Assembly (NCBI GenBank): GCA_003567095.1
Contig: PXAQ01000254.1
Location: forward strand, 1-16,572
Length of the DNA: 16,572 bases
Reading direction: 5' to 3'
Source of the DNA: Phycisphaerae bacterium
GTDB lineage: Bacteria > Planctomycetota > Phycisphaerae > Sedimentisphaerales > Anaerohalosphaeraceae
Shown here: piece by piece, positions 1-7,263 of the stretch
Layout: each line of letters opens with the position of its first letter
How positions within the stretch are numbered: position 1 is the first letter of the stretch
Translations under genes and position numbers: made by a program
Notes under the pieces: model-generated
Told to the model about the DNA's origin: nothing
The model's input: the letters and a program-made list of their open reading frames with translations, nothing else
Databases searched by the model: none

Positions 1-216
1 GCAGCAAAGAAGAAAAAGAAGGCCGCACGTAAGGCCGCCCCGAAGGACATGCTGGTCGTCACCAGCAAAGTCAAGGCGTACATCAAGGACAAGGGCCTGA
101 TGAGCTCATCCGAGACCGCCGCGGCGCTGAACGATGCCGTATACGCGATCCTCGATGCCGCCTGTGAGCGGACCGAGGCCAACCGCCGCAGCACGGTCAA
201 GCCACAGGATCTGTAA
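1..216 (+). CDS. Bacterial histone-fold protein with lysine-rich N-terminal tail (5'-truncated)
   Basis: The reading frame is open from the window edge to TAA at 214-216 and gives the last 71 residues; the true start lies outside. The visible N-terminus is a basic tail (AAKKKKKAARKAAP), followed by a compact segment that reads as a histone fold: helix 1 (SKVKAYIKDKG), a short loop, a long central helix from about SSETAAAL to ERTEANRR, and the loop motif RSTVKPQDL. That motif matches the R-x-T ... D signature of archaeal histones (RKTIKAEDI), which pairs loop Arg and Asp and places Thr at DNA. The protein stops right after this motif, so helix 3 is very short, as in the bacterial histones described from Bdellovibrio (Bd0055 type). 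The expected role is DNA binding as a dimer, in the nucleoid. The basic tail resembles histone H1 or HU tails and should add nonspecific DNA affinity. Family assignment rests on motif recognition; the DNA-binding mode is unknown. Confidence 0.8.
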   Translation, partial: AAKKKKKAARKAAPKDMLVVTSKVKAYIKDKGLMSSSETAAALNDAVYAILDAACERTEANRRSTVKPQDL

Positions 217-253
217 ACCCTCGGCTTATCCGGACATGTGCCGGAGGTGACGA

Positions 254-288
254 AAAAAGCCCTGCCTTGACCCAAGGCAGGGCTTTTT
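254..288. terminator. Bidirectional intrinsic terminator between convergent genes
   Basis: A perfect 11-bp GC-rich stem (259-269 with 273-283) closes a 3-nt loop at 270-272. It is flanked by an A-run (253-258) on the left and a T-run (284-288) on the right, so it makes a U-tract after the hairpin on either strand. It lies 38 bp past the histone stop and beyond the stop of the convergent secreted-protein gene, so it can end both transcripts. Confidence 0.92.
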
Positions 289-322
289 CACATGGGCGTA
301 CACTTGCTGCCAATCCGACGCG

Positions 323-991
323 TCAGGGAGTGCACATCTTACAGGCGCGTCGCCCGCTTTGCGTTGCCTCTTGGCGGGTTTGGAACGTCACCGCTCGGCT
401 CGCGTCGATACGTTTGGCGTGAGAACAGTCGTGGCGGTGAAACACCCTGCTCGAGGTTGACGCCACATAAGCGTCTTCTTCGTTTTGGGCGGACTCCTGG
501 GCAGGCTTTGTTTTCGCCTGGCCCTTGGGCTTTTGTTCAGCCGGCTCGGTTACCAGTTGAATCGCGCGTCGCGCCAGTCCCTGATCCACCAGCATCTGCG
601 CCAGGTCGCTGCCGTTGACCTCAATATCAGCCACCAGCGAAAATGTGTCCCCACGGCGGATGTTCCTCAGCACAATCGACGGCGGAGCGTCGTCATCGAC
701 GGCCAGCAGAACATCCCGAAAAAAGGCCACCACCTCGCTGCTGACTGCCTCACCTTCAGACAGCTCAACCCCTGACAGATGCACCGGGATATCCTGCCCG
801 ATGACAGGCGGAAATGCGTCGATATCGCAGAACAGCACACAGGATGCATCAATGCGATGAACGCGTGTAATCTCAATCGAACCATAGGTTTGCGGCCGCC
901 GGTCGGCAACAGGCGCTGGCTCGGAACGCAATGAGGCCAAGACAAACAGAACTGCGACACAAACACTCAGCCGACAAAAAGATCTCTTCAT
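323..991 (-). CDS. Secreted protein: degenerate thermonuclease-like domain plus C-terminal Ada-type Cys/His domain
   Basis: The 222-residue protein starts at ATG 991, chosen because GAGGGG lies just upstream and the new N-terminus is a signal peptide (MKRSF, then a hydrophobic stretch to about residue 20); the 31 extra upstream codons look non-coding. Residues about 36-141 have the layout of a staphylococcal-nuclease-like (TNase) domain: SIEITRVHRID, then PPVIGQDIPVHLSGVEL, then RNIRRGDTFSLVADIEVNG and LAQMLVDQGLARR. The family's key acidic and Arg residues look replaced (His71 where VRI-type Arg is usual, no DGDT near the start), so it may not be catalytic. After a Lys/Gln/Glu-rich linker (150-173), residues 174-222 carry FHRHDCSHAKRI and CKMC, resembling the metal-binding domain of Ada proteins. 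It is probably exported. The substrate is unknown. It converges on the histone gene and shares its terminator. Confidence 0.7.
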   Translation of the reverse strand: MKRSFCRLSVCVAVLFVLASLRSEPAPVADRRPQTYGSIEITRVHRIDASCVLFCDIDAFPPVIGQDIPVHLSGVELSEGEAVSSEVVAFFRDVLLAVDDDAPPSIVLRNIRRGDTFSLVADIEVNGSDLAQMLVDQGLARRAIQLVTEPAEQKPKGQAKTKPAQESAQNEEDAYVASTSSRVFHRHDCSHAKRIDASRAVTFQTRQEATQSGRRACKMCTP

Positions 992-1007
992 TTGAGTCCC
1001 CTCAAAT
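990..1007 (-). promoter_or_regulatory. Hairpin over the ribosome binding site and start codon of the secreted-protein gene
   Basis: On the minus strand the leader reads ATTTGAG-GGGA-CTCAAAT, an exact 7-bp inverted repeat with a 4-nt loop. It includes the GAGGGG Shine-Dalgarno-like sequence and the first two bases of the ATG at 991. If it folds in mRNA it would mask the translation start, so it could limit expression or respond to temperature or a binding protein. The inverted repeat is seen; the function is inferred. The stem is AT-rich and weak. Confidence 0.4.
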
Positions 1008-1068
1008 AAGTCCGGAAAATAGATTCTTCTGATCCTATAGATAATATGTAGACCATCCAGAAAATCGG

Positions 1069-1103
1069 TATAATGTTTCGACAAACCGTTTTGTCAACAT
1101 TAT
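1069..1103 (+). promoter_or_regulatory. Promoter -10 box and nested inverted repeat in front of the IS110 fragment
   Basis: A perfect TATAAT lies at 1069-1074, with no convincing -35 box 16-18 bp upstream. Overlapping it is a two-part inverted repeat: 1070-1076 (ATAATGT) pairs with 1097-1103 (ACATTAT), and inside it 1080-1085 (GACAAA) pairs with 1090-1095 (TTTGTC), closing a 4-nt loop. AAGG at 1107-1110 is the likely ribosome binding site for ATG 1118. IS110 elements often carry structured non-coding RNA beside the transposase gene (the bridge RNA of IS110-group elements lies upstream). This stretch may be a remnant of that or a simple expression control hairpin. Confidence 0.45.
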
Positions 1104-1117
1104 CGAAAGGATGGCCC

Positions 1118-1447
1118 ATGAACACGTTAACAAAGAGCGAAAAGTTTTTCAACACCGTAAAATTGACTGCCGACGACCAGCTTTTTGTCGGCGTTGACGC
1201 GCATAAGAAGTCTTATCACGTCGCTTTATACTTAAATGACGCACCGGCAATAGATTTTGTGATGCCTGCAAAAAAGGAACAACTCGGTCAGAAGTTAAAA
1301 CCAGCGATGCCGGCTTTACGGCAAATCGTCTATGAAACCGGCCCCACTGGTTATGGACTGGCTCGGCATCTGCACAACGAAAATCTACCGGTGTCGGTCG
1401 CACCAACCTCTCGGATTCCACGCGTGGTCGGATCAAGCGACAAAACT
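1118..1447 (+). pseudogene. IS110-family transposase, N-terminal fragment only
   Basis: About 110 residues match the N-terminus of IS110-family (DEDD) transposases: LFVGVDAHKKSYHVAL holds the first catalytic Asp (residue 27 from ATG 1118), and YETGPTGYGLARHL holds the catalytic Glu (residue 73). The similarity ends at PRVVGSSDKT, where intact members continue with the TDxxDA-type motif holding the third Asp. From about 1448 the frame runs into unrelated sequence and ends at TAA 1577-1579. The third and fourth catalytic Asp and the whole C-terminal serine-containing domain are missing, so it cannot transpose by itself. ATG 1118 has AAGG seven bases upstream and an upstream TATAAT, so the start end of the gene looks preserved and the right part was deleted or replaced. 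Confidence 0.85.
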
Positions 1448-1606
1448 GTAATGCTTCGTTGTCATGGACACTCTCCTGAAAATTTGGATGCTCAGTATAC
1501 ATTTCCAAATCCCTTCGCTCCAGTGTCCACTTCCAGTTTAGCACCACAAATGCACTGCCATTCGTGTATGAGCCCTTAAATTTTCTCGCTGTAAAACGAT
1601 TGGTGG
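1448..1606. other. Junction debris between the IS110 fragment and the kinase gene
   Basis: The sequence is unlike its coding neighbours and holds no recognisable gene. An 8-bp inverted repeat is visible, TGGACACT at 1465-1472 and AGTGTCCA at 1522-1529; such ends recall insertion-sequence termini, but no family can be named. The region probably records a second insertion or deletion that cut the IS110 copy. Its right side touches the stop codon of the minus-strand kinase gene at 1607, so no dedicated terminator for that operon is evident. Confidence 0.35.
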
Positions 1607-3844
1607 TTACACTTTGGGTAATTGAACAAACACCGTCGTCCCTTCGTCGGATACGCTTTCAAGCCGCAGCGTACCATCGTTAAGCCCAAGCAGCCGGCGG
1701 GCGTGAGCCAGGCCCATCCCGCGCCGTCGTCCGGCCGGGCAGTGCGAAAAGAACGGCTCAGCAGCCTTGTGCTGTGTGTCGCTGTCCATCCCGCAGCCGG
1801 TATCACGAATCGCCAGTTGAATCGCATTCTGACCGTCCAGCAAGCGGGATTTGATCCAGATGGGACCGTTCTGGCCAGGATAAGACTGCACCGCGTTGCT
1901 GAAAATATGCGACAACGCCTCGGCCACCTGGTGGGCGTCCACATAAACCGACTCATCCCTTTGGACGGTCGCTTCAACCTCAAGGCTTTCAAAGGTAAGC
2001 CGTGTACATGTTTTGTCAACAGCTTTGTCAATCAGCTCGCCCAGCGCAATGTGTCGTTTCTCCGGCTGCGGCGGCCGGGCAAAGCTCATCAGGTCGGCAA
2101 TGATCTGCGAAATCTCCTCGGTGCGCTGCTGAATCTGTCCAAGTATCTGCTTTTTGGTTTCATCGTCCTCGTCGGTCATCAGCAACTGCACGCGCCCGGA
2201 AATCACCGCCAGCGGATTGTTCAGCTCGTGCGCCGCCCCGGCGGCCATCTCGGCCAAGCCCTGCATCGAGGCGGTTTTAGCCAGTTCCGTGCGCGTCCGC
2301 CGCAGTGCGCCGAGTACATGAACAAACCGGTCGGACAGCTCATCATGCTTTTGGATATTCAGCGCCATCGCCATCGCAAAGGCCGCGGTCCGACACGCTG
2401 TCGCGCAATGACGCTCGACCGGCTCGGTCGGTTCGGTCAGCTCAAACAGCAGCAATCCGGTCACCTTGTCTTTGACCGCCAGCGGCGCGATGCGCATCCG
2501 GGGCGGATCCATATCCGCCTCCATTGCCTCGAGCAGCCAGGGCGCAGCCCGGCCGACCGCAGCGATGCCGAATGCATTTGCAAACGCCTCCGGCACAACC
2601 GGCCTGTCGCCGGGCGGCCGGACGGCAGCGACGCTGGTTTTGCCGTCGCGCGAGGCAATCACCATCTCAAGGGTCGCCCCGGGCGTCTCGGCCGCATCGC
2701 CAAGGACCACTACCGCCGTCGTTCCGCAGGCGTACTGCTTTTGCCAGAACAAAGCAAACTGCTCGGCCACCTCGATCGGGCCGCTGTAGGCCGACACATC
2801 CTCCAAAAACGCGTCAATCAGGGCGTTCTGTCCACACAGCGCCGTCGTCTTGGACGACTGCTCGCCGAGCTGACGATTGTCGCGCGCCAGTCCGACGGCC
2901 GTCTGCTGAACGGCGGCCACATACGCCCCGGGACCTTCGCGAGGGGTCCATTGAATCATCTGGCATTGGCGCGTGACATTCAGTGGCAACTCATCGCGGA
3001 CCTGCTGGACCTGCTCGTCGGTCAGTCCGAGAAACTGGATCCACTCCTGCGTATCGGACGGATCGACATACGAGCCGCTTTGCCCGATGGCCGAGAGCCG
3101 CGCCAGACGATCGGCCAGTGCGACCACCGCCGTAAGCAGCGGATCGCCCTGCAGCGCAGCGACGGACTGCGGGTCGGTGTGGTGCAGCCAGATACACGCC
3201 GTGATGGCCTCGGGAAGCTGCCACTTTTCGGCCAGCCGCTTGCCCAGCGAGGCATGATCCAGCCCCAGCTCTGACTGTTCAACGTCACACAGCTCGTGCC
3301 CCGTATCCCGGGCCTGGCACACCAGCCGCTCAAAGCTCTTGGGCATCGTTTCATCGAGAGCAGACTTGCCGATATCGTGCAACAGCCCGGCCAGGTAGGC
3401 CGCCTGCCGCTGTTCAGGCGGCAGGACAAACTGGGCCAACGCCTCGGCGCAGCAGGCCGCAGCCAAGCTGTGAAGGGCCAGTTGACGACGGGGCAATAGC
3501 CGCCGGCTGTCGCTGTCAGCCGCCCAGTTCAGCGTCGGAAACACCTTGGCCGAGAGGATGACCTCGCGCAGCGCTTCGCGTGGTAGACGTGCCACCGCCT
3601 CGGCGATCGTCGGCCGTGCATCAGTAAATGACAAGTTCTGCTGTACCGCCTGTGAAATGATTTTGGCGCTCAGCGCCGAGTCGGTCTGAATGATGCCGGC
3701 CATCCGCTGAATATCGCAGGTCGGCTCGGCCAACATTGTCAGCAGCTCGGCCGCGATTTCCGGCAGGGTCGAGATGCCCCCCGCCTGTCTCAGAATACGC
3801 TCAATTTGTCGGGCAGCCATCCGCTGCCGGTCGAGTTTAGTCAT
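1607..3844 (-). CDS. HDOD / GAF-like / histidine kinase signalling protein
   Basis: The 745-residue protein has no transmembrane segment and should be cytoplasmic. Residues about 10-285 form an HDOD domain (GISTLPEIAAELL; later LAGLLHDIGK with His156-Asp157, DHASLG at 196-201, WLHH at 219-222); the HD dyad is kept, whereas many HDOD domains have lost it. Residues about 335-495 look like a GAF-type sensor (inferred from position and mixed alpha/beta pattern). A helical linker leads to the dimerisation/phosphoacceptor segment, AAGAAHELNNPLAVISG with His539, and then the ATPase domain: N box with Asn650 (HIFSNAVQSYP), G1 box DTGCGMD (681-687), and a G2-type box GRRRGMGLAHARRL (705-718). These support autophosphorylation on His539. 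The gene starts 29 bp after the response regulator gene and is probably cotranscribed with it, which makes that regulator the likely partner. The input signal is unknown. AGAGGGG upstream of the ATG is a plausible, slightly distant ribosome binding site. Confidence 0.88.
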   Translation of the reverse strand: MTKLDRQRMAARQIERILRQAGGISTLPEIAAELLTMLAEPTCDIQRMAGIIQTDSALSAKIISQAVQQNLSFTDARPTIAEAVARLPREALREVILSAKVFPTLNWAADSDSRRLLPRRQLALHSLAAACCAEALAQFVLPPEQRQAAYLAGLLHDIGKSALDETMPKSFERLVCQARDTGHELCDVEQSELGLDHASLGKRLAEKWQLPEAITACIWLHHTDPQSVAALQGDPLLTAVVALADRLARLSAIGQSGSYVDPSDTQEWIQFLGLTDEQVQQVRDELPLNVTRQCQMIQWTPREGPGAYVAAVQQTAVGLARDNRQLGEQSSKTTALCGQNALIDAFLEDVSAYSGPIEVAEQFALFWQKQYACGTTAVVVLGDAAETPGATLEMVIASRDGKTSVAAVRPPGDRPVVPEAFANAFGIAAVGRAAPWLLEAMEADMDPPRMRIAPLAVKDKVTGLLLFELTEPTEPVERHCATACRTAAFAMAMALNIQKHDELSDRFVHVLGALRRTRTELAKTASMQGLAEMAAGAAHELNNPLAVISGRVQLLMTDEDDETKKQILGQIQQRTEEISQIIADLMSFARPPQPEKRHIALGELIDKAVDKTCTRLTFESLEVEATVQRDESVYVDAHQVAEALSHIFSNAVQSYPGQNGPIWIKSRLLDGQNAIQLAIRDTGCGMDSDTQHKAAEPFFSHCPAGRRRGMGLAHARRLLGLNDGTLRLESVSDEGTTVFVQLPKV

Positions 3845-3873
3845 TGAAGAAACACCCCTCTACCTGCTGTCAC

Positions 3874-4473
3874 TTATGCCATTGAAACCGGTTCCGCCGA
3901 GACCACTTCCACCACGCGCTCCACCAGCCGGGCAATATCAAACGGCTTTTTCATAAAATCGGCCGCCCCGGCCTCAAGCAGTCCGGCGATCTCGTCTTGG
4001 TTGACCACGCCGCTGACAATAATGATGCGGATCGCGGCAAAATGCGGATTGCGTTTGATGGTCTGGCAGACCACATTGCCGTTGACATCCGGCAGCATAT
4101 AGTCCAGAATCATCACATCCGGCAAAAACTGCTGGGTCACCAGCCCCGCATCATAGCCGCTGCTGGCGGTGCGCACCTCGAAACGTCCATCCCGATTCAA
4201 GACATCCACCATCAACTCAACGATTTCCGGATCATCATCGACGATCAGTATCTTGATTTTATCCCCACGCTCTGAGGCCAGATGATCCAGCGGGATGCCG
4301 TTTTCCTTCATAAAACGAAGCAGGCTCTCCCGCGGAATCCGCCGAAACCGCGAGCCGGGGACACGAAAACCGTCCAATTTTCCGGAGTCAAAACATCGGA
4401 TAATAGTCTGCTGGCTGATGTTGCAGATTTCCGCCGCCTGCCCGGTCGTAAATAAACTCTTCATCTTATCCAT
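3874..4473 (-). CDS. Response regulator with N-terminal excisionase/MerR-like HTH and C-terminal receiver
   Basis: The start at ATG 4473 is preferred over ATG 4485 because GAGG sits six bases upstream of it; this gives 199 residues. The first ~60 residues are a helix-turn-helix of the excisionase/MerR-like type (LFTTGQAAEICNISQQTIIR, then KLDGFRVPGSRFRRIPRESL). From about residue 72 a receiver domain follows: acidic pocket Asp79-81 (ILIVDDDPE), phosphoacceptor Asp124 (VMILDYMLPD), Ser154 (IIIVSG) and Lys176 (KKPFD); all the phosphorylation residues are present. Phosphorylation by the downstream kinase should alter DNA binding. The DNA-binding domain is in front of the receiver, the reverse of OmpR or NarL proteins. 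It is the first gene of the minus-strand operon and is transcribed divergently from purF; target genes are unknown. Confidence 0.88.
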   Translation of the reverse strand: MDKMKSLFTTGQAAEICNISQQTIIRCFDSGKLDGFRVPGSRFRRIPRESLLRFMKENGIPLDHLASERGDKIKILIVDDDPEIVELMVDVLNRDGRFEVRTASSGYDAGLVTQQFLPDVMILDYMLPDVNGNVVCQTIKRNPHFAAIRIIIVSGVVNQDEIAGLLEAGAADFMKKPFDIARLVERVVEVVSAEPVSMA

Positions 4474-4533
4474 ATTCTGCCTCATGCAATATGTTTTGTT
4501 GTTGCATCCTGCCCAAACTGTGCTTTTTCACTA

Positions 4534-4562
4534 ACTTAACTATCGGCACATTCTCTTGTCAA
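4534..4562 (-). promoter_or_regulatory. Putative promoter of the response regulator/kinase operon
   Basis: On the minus strand a perfect TTGACA (4557-4562) is followed after 17 bp by TTAAGT (4534-4539), which matches the -10 consensus at only three positions. It lies about 60 bp upstream of the preferred regulator start. The -35 is strong, the -10 weak, which would suit an activated promoter; this is inference from sequence only. Confidence 0.4.
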
Positions 4563-4655
4563 GCATTAATAAATGTTCATATTAACGCTGAAAGTCGAAA
4601 AATTATCGTTCCCGCCACCGGCACCGCCGAACTGCGCGGATCCGGTAAAAATGGA

Positions 4656-4684
4656 TTGACGTCCGGGTACCAAGCCGATACAGT
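4656..4684 (+). promoter_or_regulatory. Putative purF promoter
   Basis: TTGACG (4656-4661) and TACAGT (4679-4684) are separated by 17 bp, with five of six and four of six consensus matches. The pair ends about 40 bp upstream of the purF ATG. GAGGA at 4716-4720 is the ribosome binding site. No palindromic PurR-type operator or guanine/PRPP riboswitch fold was recognised in the short leader. Confidence 0.5.
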
Positions 4685-4723
4685 ACACATATAACCACCC
4701 AAATCTCAAACATATGAGGATTT

Positions 4724-6163
4724 ATGACTGATAAAAAAGAAGAATGCGGCTTGTTCGGTATTTATGGCGATCCGCAGGCGGTTCATAAAGCATATTTCGC
4801 GCTGCACAGTCTCCAGCATCGCGGCCAGGAATCGGCCGGCATCGCCAGCAGCGACGGCGACTGCATTCAGTGCTTCGCCGGGATGGGGCAGGTCAGCCGG
4901 GTCTTTCGCGCCGGGCGGGGGATTCTGGAACGCCTCGACAATTCCATCGCCATCGGGCATGTGCGCTATTCAACCACCGGCTCGAGCAGTCCGATTAACG
5001 CCCAGCCGTTTTTGAGCGAATACTCCCGCGGCCAGGTAGCCGTGGCCCACAACGGCAACCTCGTCAATGCCTCGATGCTGCGGGACGAATACGAGGCCTA
5101 CGGCCACATCTTCCGAACCACCAACGACACCGAAATTATCGTCCACCTGATGGCCAAGCCCACGCACGTCAGCAAGCCCGATCCCTTGGGCCATGTGCTG
5201 AACCATCTGCAGGGGGCATTTTCACTGGTGTTTCTGTTTCCCGACCGCATCGAGGCGGCGCGCGACCCGTTTGGGGTTCGCCCACTGTGTATCGGAAAAA
5301 CCGCCGAGGGCGCCTATTGCGTTGCCAGCGAAACCTGCGCACTGGACGCCATTGAGGCCGAGTACCTGCGCGACGTGGAACCTGGCGAAATTGTCACCCT
5401 GGACCACTGCGGGCTGACCAGCCGCTACTTCGTACAGCCCGGCACCGTCACACCGGCACACTGTATCTTTGAACACGTCTACTTTGCCAAACAAAGCAGC
5501 ATCATTTTCGGCGACAATGTTCACGAAGTCCGCAAACGCAGCGGTTCCCGCCTGGCCCGGGAATATCCGGTCCCGGCCGATGTCGTCATTCCCGTCCCGG
5601 ACTCGGGCACTTCTGCGGCCATCGGCTACGCCGCCGAAAGCAACATCCCATTCGATATGGGATTTGTGCGAAGCCACTATATCGGCCGATCCTTTATCGC
5701 GCCCACGCAGATCATGCGGGATATGGCCGTCAAACTCAAACTGACCGTGGTCAAAAACGCCGTGCGCGACAAACGCGTTGTCGTCGTGGATGACTCGGTG
5801 GTGCGCGGCACGACAACGCGCGGGAAAATCAAGTCCTTACGCCAGGCCGGCGCCAAAGAAGTACATATGCGCGTCGCCTGCCCCCCGGTCAGGTGCCCCT
5901 GCTTTTACGGCGTTGATTTTCCCACCCACGAGGAGCTGCTGGCCAATCAAAAAAAAGACATGGAAGACATCCGTCAATTCCTTGATGTTGACAGCATCGG
6001 CTATCTGTCACTGGAAGGACTGCTGGACAGTGCCTCGCTGCCGGCGGATCACTATTGCGCGGCCTGCTGGAGCGGCCACTACCCGATCCCGATCAACACC
6101 ACCGTCAACAAATTCACAATGGAACGGCATCAAATGCAGTTGTTTGATGATATTGAGCTGTAA
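4724..6163 (+). CDS. purF: Amidophosphoribosyltransferase (glutamine PRPP amidotransferase)
   Basis: This enzyme makes 5-phosphoribosylamine from PRPP and glutamine, the first committed step of de novo purine synthesis, in the cytosol. The 479-residue length is normal. A 7-residue propeptide precedes Cys8 (EECGLFGIYG), the N-terminal nucleophile of the Ntn glutaminase domain; supporting motifs are LQHRGQESAGI, IGHVRYSTTG and AVAHNGNLVN. The phosphoribosyltransferase domain has the PRPP loop VVVVDDSVVRGTTT (352-365). Cysteines at 247, 391/393, 445 and 448 sit where the Bacillus-type enzyme binds a 4Fe-4S cluster, so this is the oxygen-sensitive, propeptide-bearing class rather than the E. coli type. 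It is followed directly by purM with no intergenic base, which points to translational coupling. The start is supported by GAGGA and the typical propeptide. Confidence 0.97.
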   Translation: MTDKKEECGLFGIYGDPQAVHKAYFALHSLQHRGQESAGIASSDGDCIQCFAGMGQVSRVFRAGRGILERLDNSIAIGHVRYSTTGSSSPINAQPFLSEYSRGQVAVAHNGNLVNASMLRDEYEAYGHIFRTTNDTEIIVHLMAKPTHVSKPDPLGHVLNHLQGAFSLVFLFPDRIEAARDPFGVRPLCIGKTAEGAYCVASETCALDAIEAEYLRDVEPGEIVTLDHCGLTSRYFVQPGTVTPAHCIFEHVYFAKQSSIIFGDNVHEVRKRSGSRLAREYPVPADVVIPVPDSGTSAAIGYAAESNIPFDMGFVRSHYIGRSFIAPTQIMRDMAVKLKLTVVKNAVRDKRVVVVDDSVVRGTTTRGKIKSLRQAGAKEVHMRVACPPVRCPCFYGVDFPTHEELLANQKKDMEDIRQFLDVDSIGYLSLEGLLDSASLPADHYCAACWSGHYPIPINTTVNKFTMERHQMQLFDDIEL

Positions 6164-7237
6164 ATGGCAAAGAAACACACCCTCAGCTATCAGCAAACCG
6201 GCGTCAGCATTGACGCCAACGACGACATGGTGCGGCGCATCGGCCGCAGCGTCAAATCCACCTACGGCCCGCGCGTCATGGCACTGAACAACGGCTTTGC
6301 CGGCCTTTTTCGCCTGGATTACGACGAAAAACTGTTCAAAAAAAATTACAAAAACCCCGTGCTGGTCGCCTGTACCGACGGCATCGGCACAAAGATCCTC
6401 ATCGCCCGACAGGCCGGCCGGTTCGGCACACTCGGCATCGACCTGGTAGCGATGAGCGTCAACGATATGATTGTCCAGGGCGCCGAGCCGCTGTTTTTTC
6501 TGGACTACCTGGCCGTCAATAAGCTAGAACCGATGCGGATCGCCGAGATGGTCGAAAGCATCGCCGCCGGCTGCCGGATGGCCGATTGCGCCCTGATCGG
6601 CGGCGAGACAGCCGAGATGCCCGACATCTACGGCCAGGACGAATACGATCTGGCCGGCTTTGCCGTCGGCGTCGTCGAGCGCGACCGCATCATCACCGGC
6701 CAAACGATTCGTCCCGGCGATGTCGTGCTGGGCCTGGCCTCCAGCGGCATTCACAGCAACGGCTATTCACTGGTACGCCACATCTGCTTCAAAAAAGAAA
6801 AACTCGACATTCAGGCGACCTTTCGGGAATTGGGCGACCAGACGCTGGGCCAGGTGCTGCTGGAGCCAACGCGTATTTATGTCCGCTCGATCGTCAGCCT
6901 GCTTAACGGCTACAAACGCAAGAAAGTCGTTCACGGCATGGCTCATATCACCGGCGGCGGACTGGTCGGCAACATCCCCCGCGTCCTGCCGTCCGACTGC
7001 GATGCCGTTGTGAACACCGCCGCCTGGACCAAACCGCCGATTTTCGACTTCCTCAAGCGACGCGGGCCGGTTCGCAAAAACGAAATGTACCGCGTGTTCA
7101 ATATGGGCATCGGCTATGTGCTCATCGTCGCCAAAGACTTTGCCGACGCCATCCAGCACAAGCTGACCCGCAGCGGCCAGAGCGTTTATTGCATCGGACG
7201 CATCGAACAAGGCACCGGAAAAGTCATCTTGAAATAA
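6164..7237 (+). CDS. purM: Phosphoribosylformylglycinamidine cyclo-ligase (AIR synthetase)
   Basis: This enzyme closes the imidazole ring: FGAM plus ATP gives AIR, the fifth step of purine synthesis. The 357 residues have the PurM-family layout: TGVSIDANDDMV near the N-terminus, CTDGIGTKILIA (ATP site), MSVNDMIVQGAEPLFFLDY, and GGETAEMPDIYG, followed by the C-terminal domain with SSGIHSNGYSLVR and AHITGGGLVGNIPRVLP. ATG follows the purF stop immediately (TAAATG), and the only Shine-Dalgarno candidate is a weak GAG inside the end of purF, so reinitiation is likely. Other purine genes are not in the window. PurM is about 10-15 residues longer than many homologues, with no obvious added domain. 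Confidence 0.96.
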   Translation: MAKKHTLSYQQTGVSIDANDDMVRRIGRSVKSTYGPRVMALNNGFAGLFRLDYDEKLFKKNYKNPVLVACTDGIGTKILIARQAGRFGTLGIDLVAMSVNDMIVQGAEPLFFLDYLAVNKLEPMRIAEMVESIAAGCRMADCALIGGETAEMPDIYGQDEYDLAGFAVGVVERDRIITGQTIRPGDVVLGLASSGIHSNGYSLVRHICFKKEKLDIQATFRELGDQTLGQVLLEPTRIYVRSIVSLLNGYKRKKVVHGMAHITGGGLVGNIPRVLPSDCDAVVNTAAWTKPPIFDFLKRRGPVRKNEMYRVFNMGIGYVLIVAKDFADAIQHKLTRSGQSVYCIGRIEQGTGKVILK

Positions 7238-7263
7238 CCCCGTGCCACCCACAGGAGGTGCCT

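Noticed and set aside
1622..3274. 550-residue open frame on the plus strand opposite the kinase gene
   Set aside because: It lies entirely antisense to a gene with clear HDOD and kinase motifs, has no recognisable domain, and is rich in Arg, Gln and Leu as expected from a GC-rich antisense shadow.
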